DNA from: a virus
Virus record (IMG/VR): IMGVR_UViG_3300042359_000646
Span: 1 to 64,000 of that record
Length of the DNA: 64,000 nucleotides
Reading direction: 5' to 3' (one strand)
A model generated the notes under the pieces. It had not been told where the DNA came from. It was given only the letters and a program-made list of their open reading frames with translations, and did not search any database. Positions within the stretch are counted from its first letter, which is position 1; each line of letters opens with the position of its first letter. The position numbers were made by a program, and so were the translations under genes. Positions 1-7,973 of the stretch are shown here, in pieces.

Positions 1-323
1 GCTTCGCGGTCAGCTTCTTCAACTCCGCTTGCAACTTCGATAATAGTTTGAATATCTTCGTCGTTAGCGTCAGGGAAGGCTCCAATCATTGCTTCGAGAA
101 TGTCAGCATCATCAACGATATTTTCACCGCTAATGTAGCCAGTTACGTCTTCTTCGCTCAAACCAGTAGCTTGAACGAGAGCTTGTACACCAGCATCAAT
201 GTCGCCTTCATATTGGGCTTCAATTAAGTCTAGAAGTAATTCGCCAAAAGCATTGGTAGGATTGAGTTCGGTCGCTCCTTCCATACCAGCGTCCTGAGCG
301 CCTAAATCTTGTTCTTCATCCAT
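1..323 (-). CDS. Acidic protein, truncated by the window edge
   Basis: The gene starts at the ATG at 323 and runs off the left edge, so only about 107 residues are visible. They are strongly acidic, with many Asp and Glu and almost no Lys or Arg, and look helical. It follows the protease and cargo genes on the same strand, a place where tailed phages often keep a scaffold or capsid-assembly gene, but I recognise no family. A hairpin in the 100-base gap upstream could separate it from the operon or allow partial read-through. Confidence 0.7.
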   Translation of the reverse strand, partial: MDEEQDLGAQDAGMEGATELNPTNAFGELLLDLIEAQYEGDIDAGVQALVQATGLSEEDVTGYISGENIVDDADILEAMIGAFPDANDEDIQTIIEVASGVEEADRE

Positions 324-353
324 TTTTATTATTTTCGTTTTTAGGATTAAAAC

Positions 354-389
354 AATAATGCCACACTAATTTCTCAGCATGGCATTATT
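354..389 (-). terminator. Hairpin terminator after the polyprotein gene
   Basis: Bases 354-363 (AATAATGCCA) and 380-389 (TGGCATTATT) form a perfect 10-bp stem with a 16-base loop. Read on the minus strand, it lies just after the stop of the 678-residue gene and is followed by GTTTT, a short T run. This suits a weak Rho-independent terminator between that operon and the acidic protein gene. Confidence 0.6.
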
Positions 390-422
390 TATGGCTTTTT
401 CCCGTAACTGACGTAATGACTG

Positions 423-2459
423 CTATTCGATTTCTATAGAGCGTGGAACTGTGTTGGGATTCTTGAATGCGTCTGGATTATCCTTGCGACGACTCTGTAA
501 ACGTTGGTTAGCTTGATAACGATTGACACCAGCGCCAGCAACTGAACCAACTCCACGACCTACACCAGCACCTAATCCAGTCATACCAAGTACTTTACCT
601 GCACGACCGACCAAACCTGTGCTTCTTCGTTGCTCTTCTGTTTCATTGATACCAGAACCTTCAAGAGCGCCTAGACCCGCACCAACAGCAGTACCGACAT
701 TAGCGGCATTGATTTGAGGAGATAGATTGCCAAAACGATTTGCAGCACCTCTAGCAACTTTTTGAGCGCCATTAACTAAACCAGTAGGAATGATGCCAAA
801 CGATGCAGACTTACGGATGCTTTTGCTATAACGAGCTTCGTTTTCTTGTTTCTTTTGTGCTAGTTTAGCAGCAAGCAATCCACCACCAGCCAGTGCAGTA
901 CCACCAACACCGATAGCAGTAAGTTTAGCCGCTTTATCGGAATCAAGTACTTTAGCAGCCCCTTGTAAAGCATCGTAAGTACCAGCAGCAGCAGCTTTAG
1001 CACCACCATCTAGTCTGGAACCAATAATAGGGATACCACCTAAAAATCTATCGCCAGCAGGAATTTTGGTAGCAGCTTTACGAACTGCTTTAGCTACGGG
1101 TTGCGTGATTAATTTACCTGCCGATGTCAAAGCGCTGTTGATTTGGTCGCCAATACCGAACTCAGCTTGTTGCTGGGGCTTGAGGAAGTTTGCAGACTTA
1201 CGGATTTTATTACTGTACTGACTATTTTCGTACATTGCGCCAGCTACAGCACCTAGTCCAGCCCCAGCAAGTCTTCCTCCTATCATACCTGCAACTGGAT
1301 AGAATGCTCTTTTTGCATTTCTTTTTGCAGTTGGTGTCTCAGCAAGTTCGTAAGTCATTCTGTCGTACTCTTCTTGTAAATCTTTTCTCTCAGGGTTTGT
1401 AAGAATTTGTTGGTACAAGTTATTGTACTTAGTTTCTAGGTCTGAATCAAGAGGAATAGGCTTACCTGCCAACTTTCTCCCTAGTAAACCTCCCCCTACC
1501 AACCCAGCCAACCCACCCACACCAGCAGCTATTTGAACTGGAGAAATCTCAAAACTGGCAGACTTACGAATTTCTTTATTGAAGTACTTGCCTACTGGCT
1601 TGCCCGATTCAATCATCGAGTTGATTTCCTTAACACCCATACTTGCTGGTACTTTAGGGTCACGCAGTTTCTTTTTCTGTATCTTGCCGCGCAAGGTAGA
1701 TTCGAGGCTGATAACCCCAGTATTGTTTTGAGGGATGTAGGTGCTACCGTGTTGGATTAGGCGTTGAATTGTAGCTGGGTCTTGGAAGTTTGCTGATTTA
1801 CGAATCATTTTACTTAGGTCTGTGGTTGAATTTACGTTTACTGTATTTGGGGGGATACCTCCACCTGCCTCTCTCCGAGTCGAATTACCTTTGCCTTTAA
1901 GTCTATCAAGCAATCCGCCAACTTTTTCTTGAGTTTTAGCTGCGATATTTCTTTCCCAACTTATAGCTTGGTCAATCAATGGAGTTGGTTCAGGTTGGGT
2001 AGACTGACGCTTAAGTTCTTCAGCCATCCTAGCTTCTCTCTGGTCAAGATTTGGAGCTACAACTTCTTGAACTTTATTTTTTACAGCTTCAACTTCTTTA
2101 TTAACCCTTTTAACAGCTTTACGAATGCCTCTAGGGTTAGCTGCTTCATGCTCAGCTACGACAGCTTCTCTACGTTGCAACTCCCTTTCTGGAGCCTTAG
2201 ATAAATTGTAGCGATTAACTGCGTATCCTGCACCAGCACCTAGTCCAGCACCTACAGTTGTGCTTGTCAGTACCTTACCTAATCGATTACCAACATTAGT
2301 AGCTTTTTTTTCTGCATCTGACTCCAAAACTCCAGAGCCTTGCAAAAGTCCCAGTCCACCACCAACACCAGCGCCAATTTTTACTGCGTTAGGTACGGCA
2401 GAAAGAAGTGAAGGTGCTGTAGCAAAGTTGGCTTTTTGTAATAGCGGTTTTTTATTCAT
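423..2459 (-). CDS. Virion polyprotein with four internal A-x-F sites and glycine-zipper segments
   Basis: A basic 678-residue protein divided by a repeated block I-R-K-S-A-[N/S]-F at about residues 219-225, 297-303, 419-425 and 548-554, with K-A-N-F at 9-12. I infer that a prohead protease cuts after each Phe, giving five fragments of about 80-210 residues. The first (about 28-83) and last (about 588-648) fragments share a glycine-zipper domain: Gly-rich helix, G-S-G, an acidic E-[S/T]-[D/E] patch, an R-x-G-K turn, then a second Gly-rich helix ending near N-R-Y. The middle fragments also have Gly/Ala-rich, membrane-like stretches (about 311-330, 390-410, 515-533). The start codon overlaps the upstream stop (TAATG at 2459), showing coupled translation in the operon that contains the protease. 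No enzymatic motif is seen. Function as internal, ejected head proteins is inference. Confidence 0.85.
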   Translation of the reverse strand: MNKKPLLQKANFATAPSLLSAVPNAVKIGAGVGGGLGLLQGSGVLESDAEKKATNVGNRLGKVLTSTTVGAGLGAGAGYAVNRYNLSKAPERELQRREAVVAEHEAANPRGIRKAVKRVNKEVEAVKNKVQEVVAPNLDQREARMAEELKRQSTQPEPTPLIDQAISWERNIAAKTQEKVGGLLDRLKGKGNSTRREAGGGIPPNTVNVNSTTDLSKMIRKSANFQDPATIQRLIQHGSTYIPQNNTGVISLESTLRGKIQKKKLRDPKVPASMGVKEINSMIESGKPVGKYFNKEIRKSASFEISPVQIAAGVGGLAGLVGGGLLGRKLAGKPIPLDSDLETKYNNLYQQILTNPERKDLQEEYDRMTYELAETPTAKRNAKRAFYPVAGMIGGRLAGAGLGAVAGAMYENSQYSNKIRKSANFLKPQQQAEFGIGDQINSALTSAGKLITQPVAKAVRKAATKIPAGDRFLGGIPIIGSRLDGGAKAAAAGTYDALQGAAKVLDSDKAAKLTAIGVGGTALAGGGLLAAKLAQKKQENEARYSKSIRKSASFGIIPTGLVNGAQKVARGAANRFGNLSPQINAANVGTAVGAGLGALEGSGINETEEQRRSTGLVGRAGKVLGMTGLGAGVGRGVGSVAGAGVNRYQANQRLQSRRKDNPDAFKNPNTVPRSIEIE

Positions 2460-3661
2460 TAGTTGTCCCAGTGATGTGCAATTGTATTACCAAGTAGTCC
2501 TGTAGTTGCACCTAGTCCAGTATACCCTGCTTGCAATAGACCGCCTTTTAAACCAGCCCAGCGTTGCAGTTTGGCAGATTCGTAGTCAGCTTGAGATTGT
2601 GCTTTCTCAATAGCTCTTGCGCGTTGTACAGGGTCTTGTATTTGTTGTGCAGCTTCTAGTTGTTGAGCCAATATTTGATTGTGGCGTTCGTTAGGGTCAG
2701 CACTACGTCTAAGAGCTTTAGCTTTGATTTGAGCAGAGCCAGCACGACCGATTTCCGCACCTGCGAGACTGCCTAGACCTAGACCTAAATAATCGCCAAT
2801 ACCTTCACTTGCAATTGCTGAGGGGTCAATAAAGTTTGCTACGGCTTGATTATAGGCTTTTTTGAACTGCACGTAAGTTGAGTTGTGTTTGCGGGTAAAT
2901 TTTGCAGTCTTTTCAGCTTTACTAAAAGAATGATGACCCCAATCATCCAAGTTGTAAGGTCTATATCTAAGTCCTTCTGGAAAATTATAACCTTGTAAAT
3001 GTTCTCCCGCTTTAATCAACCCTTTACCAACGGAACCTTTCAGATTTTCAAAGTTTTCTGCTGCTTCTTTTGCATAATATTGCCCTTCTCCAGTATTTGA
3101 AAATTTATTAAGAACATCTGCCCCTAAAGCCACCCCTGCCCCGCTACCAACTGCAATAGCAGCAGCTTTTCTTATGCTTCTCTTTTTAGGTTGCTCTTCT
3201 TTTTCTTCAGGTAGGTAAGCATCAAAATTTGCAAAACATTTCTTACTAGTACCAAAATCGTTACTAAGTCCGTAGCCCAACCCCAAAGCTCCACCTACAG
3301 CAGCAGTCCCTAAAGTTCCAGCAACAGCGCCCTTAGCATTACCCCATCTTTGATTTCTTTCTGCACTCCTTTCTGTATTCACTAGAGTTTGACCTAACTC
3401 TTTTTGTCTATACATCTGAAGGATTTTAATTTTTCGGGCTTTTTCTTGCTCTGATAAATCACTTTGAAGAATGTCTCGTAGACTCTCTTGGTGCTTGTAT
3501 TCTAGGTCTGATTGAGAGCCAAGTCCATTTGCCTGACTTTTGTAGTAATCTTCTCTGCCCCATCTATTACTGACGTAGGGAGCAATAAATCTACTACCAA
3601 GTACTGCACCACCTGCAACACCAGCGCCAGCTAATAGCCTATCTTGAAAATCTAAGTCCAT
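2459..3661 (-). CDS. Gly/Ala-rich virion protein with two A-N-F sites
   Basis: 400 residues. The motif A-N-F occurs at 144-146 (preceded by C-F) and 275-277 (preceded by A-V), plus A-K-F at 253-255, so the protein may be cut into three parts like its neighbour. Gly/Ala-rich helical stretches that could insert in a membrane or pack as zippers lie near 11-24, 111-131, 165-182 and 285-305. The middle is charged and helical. It lies between the 291-residue and 678-residue genes with almost no gap, in the leftward operon of the protease. I recognise no family; an internal or ejected virion protein is the best guess. Confidence 0.8.
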   Translation of the reverse strand: MDLDFQDRLLAGAGVAGGAVLGSRFIAPYVSNRWGREDYYKSQANGLGSQSDLEYKHQESLRDILQSDLSEQEKARKIKILQMYRQKELGQTLVNTERSAERNQRWGNAKGAVAGTLGTAAVGGALGLGYGLSNDFGTSKKCFANFDAYLPEEKEEQPKKRSIRKAAAIAVGSGAGVALGADVLNKFSNTGEGQYYAKEAAENFENLKGSVGKGLIKAGEHLQGYNFPEGLRYRPYNLDDWGHHSFSKAEKTAKFTRKHNSTYVQFKKAYNQAVANFIDPSAIASEGIGDYLGLGLGSLAGAEIGRAGSAQIKAKALRRSADPNERHNQILAQQLEAAQQIQDPVQRARAIEKAQSQADYESAKLQRWAGLKGGLLQAGYTGLGATTGLLGNTIAHHWDN

Positions 3662-3668
3662 AAAATTA

Positions 3669-4544
3669 TTAATACTTATTAGTTAATTGTACATCATCAG
3701 CTTGTCTCTGCTTTCTACGCTCGTCATAAGCCTTTTTAAGAGTGTAACCTCCATGAGCAAGCCCTATAGCATTAGCAGCAGCAACAGTCTCACCAAGTCT
3801 ACTTGTACCCATACTTGGCAATTGAACTGGAATAGGGCTGGCGGCTTGTCTTTCTACGTTTATATAAGGTTCGTGAAAGAATCCTTTAGAGTTTGACATC
3901 TGTTCTTCTAAAGCTGCCCTTCTGAGAAACGGTTTCGATATATCTTTTACAAAAGCTCGATTACCATTCTCGTCTGGCTTATCGTATAACTCACTATCAA
4001 GTAAGCCCAGTCTAATCGAATCTTGTATAGAATTGAGACGGGAATAAAAATTTTGCCTATTAGCCCCAGCAGTATATTTGTAAGTAACAGGCTCTCCATA
4101 CTCTTTGGTAATAACTAAAGAAGGATTGATTGAGCCGTTAGGGGCTGGTATTCTTTGCCTATTAGTTGCATCAGTAGTGAAATCCTGTAAACTTGGGTAT
4201 TTAGGTACATTGGAAATATCTGCATCTTCTCCAATTGCTCCCGCCGCTTTAGCCGATAACACCATAGGATGAGTGTGAGCGCCTTGAAGATGTTTTAGTC
4301 CATCCCACTTGTAAGGAAATCCCTTAATGTTTTGAAGGTCTAGCTTGTCATAAGGTATAGTCGTACTTACAGCCTCTCTAGATGGTAAATTTGTATGTTC
4401 TACAAAATTATGCCTCCCATAATTATCTAAGAAATCTGTTGCCCCATACCCCACTTCAGAGTTAGGATACTTATCCACTAAACCTTGCAAAGCATTTTCT
4501 GCATGGGCTTGTAAGTTTAAATAAAAGTTTGCAAAGTGCCTCAT
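3669..4544 (-). CDS. JAMM-like (HxHP...PSxxD) protein with an N-terminal M-R-H-F-A-N-F tag
   Basis: 291 residues beginning M-R-H-F-A-N-F, the putative packaging and cleavage tag. Residues 88-92 read G-A-H-T-H followed by P, and P-S-L-Q-D follows at 117-121. H-x-H-P...P-S-x-x-D is the zinc-binding signature of JAB/JAMM metalloproteases; the loop between the two halves is longer than the 7 residues of RadC or Rpn11, and Glu49 could be the upstream acid. Zinc peptidase activity is therefore plausible but not certain. A Gly/Ala-rich helix follows near 246-265 before a basic tail. The start ATG lies one base after the stop of the upstream gene. A virion-carried isopeptidase acting in the infected cell is inference. 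Confidence 0.8.
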   Translation of the reverse strand: MRHFANFYLNLQAHAENALQGLVDKYPNSEVGYGATDFLDNYGRHNFVEHTNLPSREAVSTTIPYDKLDLQNIKGFPYKWDGLKHLQGAHTHPMVLSAKAAGAIGEDADISNVPKYPSLQDFTTDATNRQRIPAPNGSINPSLVITKEYGEPVTYKYTAGANRQNFYSRLNSIQDSIRLGLLDSELYDKPDENGNRAFVKDISKPFLRRAALEEQMSNSKGFFHEPYINVERQAASPIPVQLPSMGTSRLGETVAAANAIGLAHGGYTLKKAYDERRKQRQADDVQLTNKY

Positions 4545-4545
4545 A

Positions 4546-5271
4546 TTACAGACCTAAACCTCTTCTGGCTATAGCCTTATCTAAAATTGTTTCAGCGCCT
4601 TCCCTACCTTGAACTTGTTTGTAAATATTCAATAGGTCTTTGCTTGACAAATCATCTAATTTATACTTGCCGCTTAAGTACTCCTCTGGTTTAACTCTAA
4701 AATTTTCTCGAAAATCAGGTCTTGCATTTTCTTTGAGGTAGTTGTAAGTATTGCCAATACCTGACTGAACACCCCTACCCAAATTACCAGCCACAGTTTT
4801 AATTCTTTCACCCGTCTCCGCAAATTGCTGCCCTCTTAAGTCAGGATTGCGGATGGCATCATAGATATTGTCTCTAGGTGTGTTAGGTCTATCTCTGTAT
4901 ACCTTTTGAACAGTGCCACGAAGATTTTGGTAAATGTCCGTACCACCCCCCATGCCCTCAGCTTGAGGGTAGCTAGAAACTGGATTACCAAATCTATCTT
5001 CTGTCCACTCTTTAAGGGAAGTAGCTGAACCACCTCTTAAGTTTTGAGGGATATCTTTAAAATCAAAGCCCCCTTTATCAAAGTCTTCAGGAGGAGTTAC
5101 AACTGAAGCCTGAATACCTCCAAAGTCTAGAGGTTCGCCCTTAAGCGCCCTATAGCCAGCATATCCACCAGCAGCAGCCAATCCGAGTAAGCCAGCACCA
5201 GCACCTAAACGTTGCTTGCCAGTAGAGTTCTTAATGTTGTTAATAATTCCGAAATTTACAAAATGTCTCAT
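4546..5271 (-). CDS. Tagged virion protein (M-R-H-F-V-N-F), glycine-zipper helix, unknown function
   Basis: About 241 residues from the ATG at 5271, which sits one base after the upstream stop; this start puts the tag M-R-H-F-V-N-F at the N-terminus as in sister genes, whereas a start four codons earlier would overlap that gene. Residues about 20-45 form a Gly/Ala-rich hydrophobic helix (L-G-A-G-A-G-L-L-G-L-A), a likely membrane segment. The rest is polar, Arg-rich and without a recognised domain. Val replaces the usual Ala in the tag, which would tell whether a protease tolerates Val at that place. Cargo of the same class as its neighbours. Confidence 0.8.
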   Translation of the reverse strand: MRHFVNFGIINNIKNSTGKQRLGAGAGLLGLAAAGGYAGYRALKGEPLDFGGIQASVVTPPEDFDKGGFDFKDIPQNLRGGSATSLKEWTEDRFGNPVSSYPQAEGMGGGTDIYQNLRGTVQKVYRDRPNTPRDNIYDAIRNPDLRGQQFAETGERIKTVAGNLGRGVQSGIGNTYNYLKENARPDFRENFRVKPEEYLSGKYKLDDLSSKDLLNIYKQVQGREGAETILDKAIARRGLGL

Positions 5272-5272
5272 G

Positions 5273-6667
5273 TTATAGTGCATCCCAATTAACTTTTTTC
5301 AAACCTGTTCGCAGTACAGAGCGAACATCGCCATTCAAAGCTGAGTCGATGATTCGATTTTTAGAATCTTCATCAATGAACTGCCCTTGAGCTTTTGCCA
5401 AAAGTTGTTGACGCAACGACCTATCTTTAATTGAGCCAAGAGCAGCTAATTTCTGAGCTTCAAATACTTCTTCTTGTTGGTCGGCAGCTTTTTTCTTGTT
5501 GTAGATACCGTAAAGTGTACCTCCAATAGCTAAGCTTGGGGTAATTAGTGGGTCAAAAAAGTTTGCAACCTTGTCTGCGCCTCTAGAATATCGGGCAGTG
5601 CCTCTCCTTTTCTGCACTTCAGCTTGCTGGGCTGGAGTAAGCCTGTCAAGAGGATTATCCGTAATACCTTGCAGCAAAGGATTACCAGTAATATTAGCAG
5701 CTTCGCGAATCAAGTTGTCTGCATGGTATTGAGGACTATCAAAATAATTAGCTGCAAAATCTTGAGCATTCTTATCTTTAAGGCTATTTACCTTGTAGGC
5801 ATCAAGCGCTCTTTGTTTGTTGAGCTTAGATAGCAAACCATACCCAGCAACTAATGTACCTCCGATTGCAGCAAGTGGAAGTGCTTTTTCTTTTTTAATG
5901 AAGAAAGGGTTACGAACACCAATCTTAGGAAATGCGAAGTTGGCTGGTGTAACTAAAGGGGCAGCACTAAAAAAGTTGTATGGCACTCTCACCTGAGTTT
6001 GAGGTTGTTGGGCTTGCGCTTGACGTTGTTCCAATAGTAGATTCCTTTTTGCAATTATTTCGGCAACTTTGTCGCGATGAGCTTGAGCCTGAGCTTGTTT
6101 TTCTTTCTCAGCCTTCTTGTTTTTATATTGACCATAAGCTAATCCGCCCACTACTGCTGGAAATAACGTTCCAAAGGCTAGAGTACCTCTGATTTCGCTT
6201 GGAGTCATATCTCTATCAATAAGACCTCTAGCGACAGGGTTAATAACCTTATCTCGAATTGTATTGCCAACAGCAGTGGCAGCAGGTGTAACTAATGGGA
6301 TATTAAATCCGCCACCAGCGTTGCCTGACTGCTTTCCCCCATATTTTTCATATAAGGCATCTTTTTCATCTGCCGCAACTTTAGCTTTTTTAGCAGTTAC
6401 TTCTGCCCCTTTAGCTGTACCACGCTCGGTATCTGTAAGAGGTGGTGCTTTAGGAGGCTCAGAAGCCCGTCTTTCGCGTTCGCCAGCTACTTTAGCCCTG
6501 ACTTTCATTACAGCCTCTTCACTTAGCTGCTCCTGACGAGACTTACCGCGTAGACCACCGCTACCAGCTTTACGAGGAGTTCTAGTATCTCCCCAAGTTA
6601 CTCTGCCGCTACGAGTTTGACCTGTGAACTGCTGCTGGGGTGCAAACTCTGCTTTCAAACTTAGCAT
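5273..6667 (-). CDS. Virion protein with three A-x-F sites (multi-fragment)
   Basis: 464 residues with K-A-E-F at 5-8, P-A-N-F at 241-244 and V-A-N-F at 367-370, predicting three fragments. Fragment one is very basic, Lys/Arg/Ala-rich, with coiled coil near 180-222 (many Gln and Ala). Each fragment carries one hydrophobic Gly-rich stretch (about 162-178, 263-280, 378-388) followed by K-K-K or similar, as in a single-pass or zipper helix with a positive flank. The start overlaps the end of the protease gene by 7 bases, so the two are co-translated. No family recognised; probably internal head protein. Confidence 0.8.
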   Translation of the reverse strand: MLSLKAEFAPQQQFTGQTRSGRVTWGDTRTPRKAGSGGLRGKSRQEQLSEEAVMKVRAKVAGERERRASEPPKAPPLTDTERGTAKGAEVTAKKAKVAADEKDALYEKYGGKQSGNAGGGFNIPLVTPAATAVGNTIRDKVINPVARGLIDRDMTPSEIRGTLAFGTLFPAVVGGLAYGQYKNKKAEKEKQAQAQAHRDKVAEIIAKRNLLLEQRQAQAQQPQTQVRVPYNFFSAAPLVTPANFAFPKIGVRNPFFIKKEKALPLAAIGGTLVAGYGLLSKLNKQRALDAYKVNSLKDKNAQDFAANYFDSPQYHADNLIREAANITGNPLLQGITDNPLDRLTPAQQAEVQKRRGTARYSRGADKVANFFDPLITPSLAIGGTLYGIYNKKKAADQQEEVFEAQKLAALGSIKDRSLRQQLLAKAQGQFIDEDSKNRIIDSALNGDVRSVLRTGLKKVNWDAL

Positions 6668-7683
6668 TTAGCTGTGCCTCGTACATACTTCTTACCAGTC
6701 GTCGATAAATTGAACTGAGCCAGCTTGTTAGTACCACGTTTGTATGTGGTTTGTTGTTGTAGTTGTGGAATCGTCATACCACTCTCAGCACCGCCTTGTA
6801 ATTGAGACTGAGTTTGTGCTGCTTGGTCTTGCTGAGTCATTACGCCAGCCTGTGCTTGCTGGTTCATTTGTTGCATCAACTGGGTCAAACCGAGTAGTTC
6901 GATAATCTTGACACTGAAGCCATTCAATTGAGAGTAAATCAACTGTAACAAGACTTCAGGACTGTCGATATTAATCGCATCGTTGTCATAGGCATTTTTG
7001 AGCAAGAGCCACAATTTCTGGCAAATTTCGTTGTATTCGTCTTGAAGGTCGTCAATTGCTTGGTCATTAGCATCAAGCTCGTCCCAAGTTACCGCATTTC
7101 CGCTATCAGGAATACCTGAAAAGTTAGCGGTCATTGCTTTGCTTACCTTCTTGTGAAATAGTCCCATGTTGGGAATTGCGGGGATTGGCACTAGGCTGAG
7201 TTCCATGATGCGATGTTCGTTAGGGTCAAGGTTAAGTCCCATGCTCACACTTTTAACGCCACTACGCAACGCTTCGATACCTTTAGCTGCTGCAACCTTA
7301 ACACCAGATAAGAACATTCCAAGCTTACCTACTAAATGCTTGGAATTTTGGTTCGGTAAATCTGCTTCCGTAATTACTTTTGTGAATGCTCTTCCGTTAA
7401 TGCTTCCAATGGTATTTGGAATATCTTTTTTGTGGTCAGCACAAACAGGTACAACTGTGCCGCTATCGATAGCTCGGTTAGTATGTTCGACAATTGTATT
7501 GAGACGTTCAACACTGAAATCATGTTCAACATCAGTACTATCAGTAAACTTGCCTTCAGTGGCTACAAGAGCCGTGTACTCGTCTTTAATAGGAGTGCCA
7601 GAAACCAACACCTGCCCCAACTCAAAGTTGGCTCTTGATGCTGGGGCTTTAAAATAAGCAATATTAGGTGAGGTTTTTTTCAT
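6661..7683 (-). CDS. Prohead (capsid maturation) serine protease
   Basis: 340 residues. The middle matches the herpesvirus-assemblin-type prohead protease fold: a conserved His in V-C-A-D-H-K-K-D (His84) followed by I-G-S-I, then G-V-K-S-V-S-M-G (candidate nucleophile Ser147, possibly Ser145) and the E-L-S-L-V-P-I-P-A strand. Such enzymes process head proteins inside the prohead. Its own sequence has R-A-N-F at 17-20, T-A-N-F at 185-188 and L-A-Q-F at 321-324, so self-cutting after Phe would release a core of residues 21-188 and a Gln-rich piece 189-324 that may act as scaffold. It is the first gene of the leftward operon of A-x-F proteins, which supports it being the enzyme that reads that motif. 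Family assignment is from motif order; specificity is inference. Confidence 0.78.
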   Translation of the reverse strand: MKKTSPNIAYFKAPASRANFELGQVLVSGTPIKDEYTALVATEGKFTDSTDVEHDFSVERLNTIVEHTNRAIDSGTVVPVCADHKKDIPNTIGSINGRAFTKVITEADLPNQNSKHLVGKLGMFLSGVKVAAAKGIEALRSGVKSVSMGLNLDPNEHRIMELSLVPIPAIPNMGLFHKKVSKAMTANFSGIPDSGNAVTWDELDANDQAIDDLQDEYNEICQKLWLLLKNAYDNDAINIDSPEVLLQLIYSQLNGFSVKIIELLGLTQLMQQMNQQAQAGVMTQQDQAAQTQSQLQGGAESGMTIPQLQQQTTYKRGTNKLAQFNLSTTGKKYVRGTAKC

Positions 7684-7727
7684 TGTTAGCTAATGCGCTA
7701 TCATAACTATATAAGTATTATCGTAAC
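7684..7727. promoter_or_regulatory. Divergent promoter/operator between protease operon and XRE gene
   Basis: The 44 bases between the two starts are AT-rich and contain an imperfect palindrome centred on CTATATAAG (about 7704-7722). It must hold the promoters of both the leftward virion operon and the rightward XRE gene, so the XRE protein may bind here and control both. No clear -35 box is visible. Confidence 0.4.
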
Positions 7728-7973
7728 ATGAACGACAAGTCACTCTTTAACCAGCAAGTCGGGGATAAGCTACGCCGCCTTCGTAAAGCCAAGAACAAAT
7801 CTCAGGCAAGTGTTGCCGCAGATTTTTCTTTTGGGCAAGATGTTGTTAGTGAGATTGAACGTGGGGTAAAAACAATCAGTGCATTTGAGTTAGCCGCTTT
7901 CAGTGCGTATTATGAAAAGCCAATAACTTATTTTTTTATGAACTCTGACTTAAACAAAGCTAAAAATTCTTAA
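7728..7973 (+). CDS. XRE-family (Cro/CI-type) DNA-binding regulator
   Basis: 81 residues with a complete helix-turn-helix of the XRE class: V-G-D-K-L-R-R-L-R near 11-19, S-Q-A-S-V-A-A-D (first helix of the motif), V-V-S-E-I-E-R-G (recognition helix), and the S-A-F-E-L-A-A helix. This family binds operator DNA as dimers. It stands alone on the plus strand inside the minus-strand virion block and shares a 44-base intergenic region with the protease operon, whose switch it may control. Its 3' end overlaps the convergent gene by 14 bases. No dimerisation domain beyond the HTH, as in Cro-like proteins. Confidence 0.8.
   Translation: MNDKSLFNQQVGDKLRRLRKAKNKSQASVAADFSFGQDVVSEIERGVKTISAFELAAFSAYYEKPITYFFMNSDLNKAKNS

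Noticed and set aside
523-2204. Several plus-strand open frames opposite the 678-residue gene
   Set aside because: They mirror Gly/Ala-rich codons of the real gene, lack ribosome binding sites and have Pro-rich nonsense composition.
2459-3661. Tape measure protein
   Set aside because: Gly/Ala-rich helices recall tape measures, but the protein is too short, carries head-protease-type motifs and lies in the protease operon.
7166-7657. 163-codon plus-strand frame opposite the protease gene
   Set aside because: Antisense shadow of a gene with clear protease motifs; no ribosome binding site.
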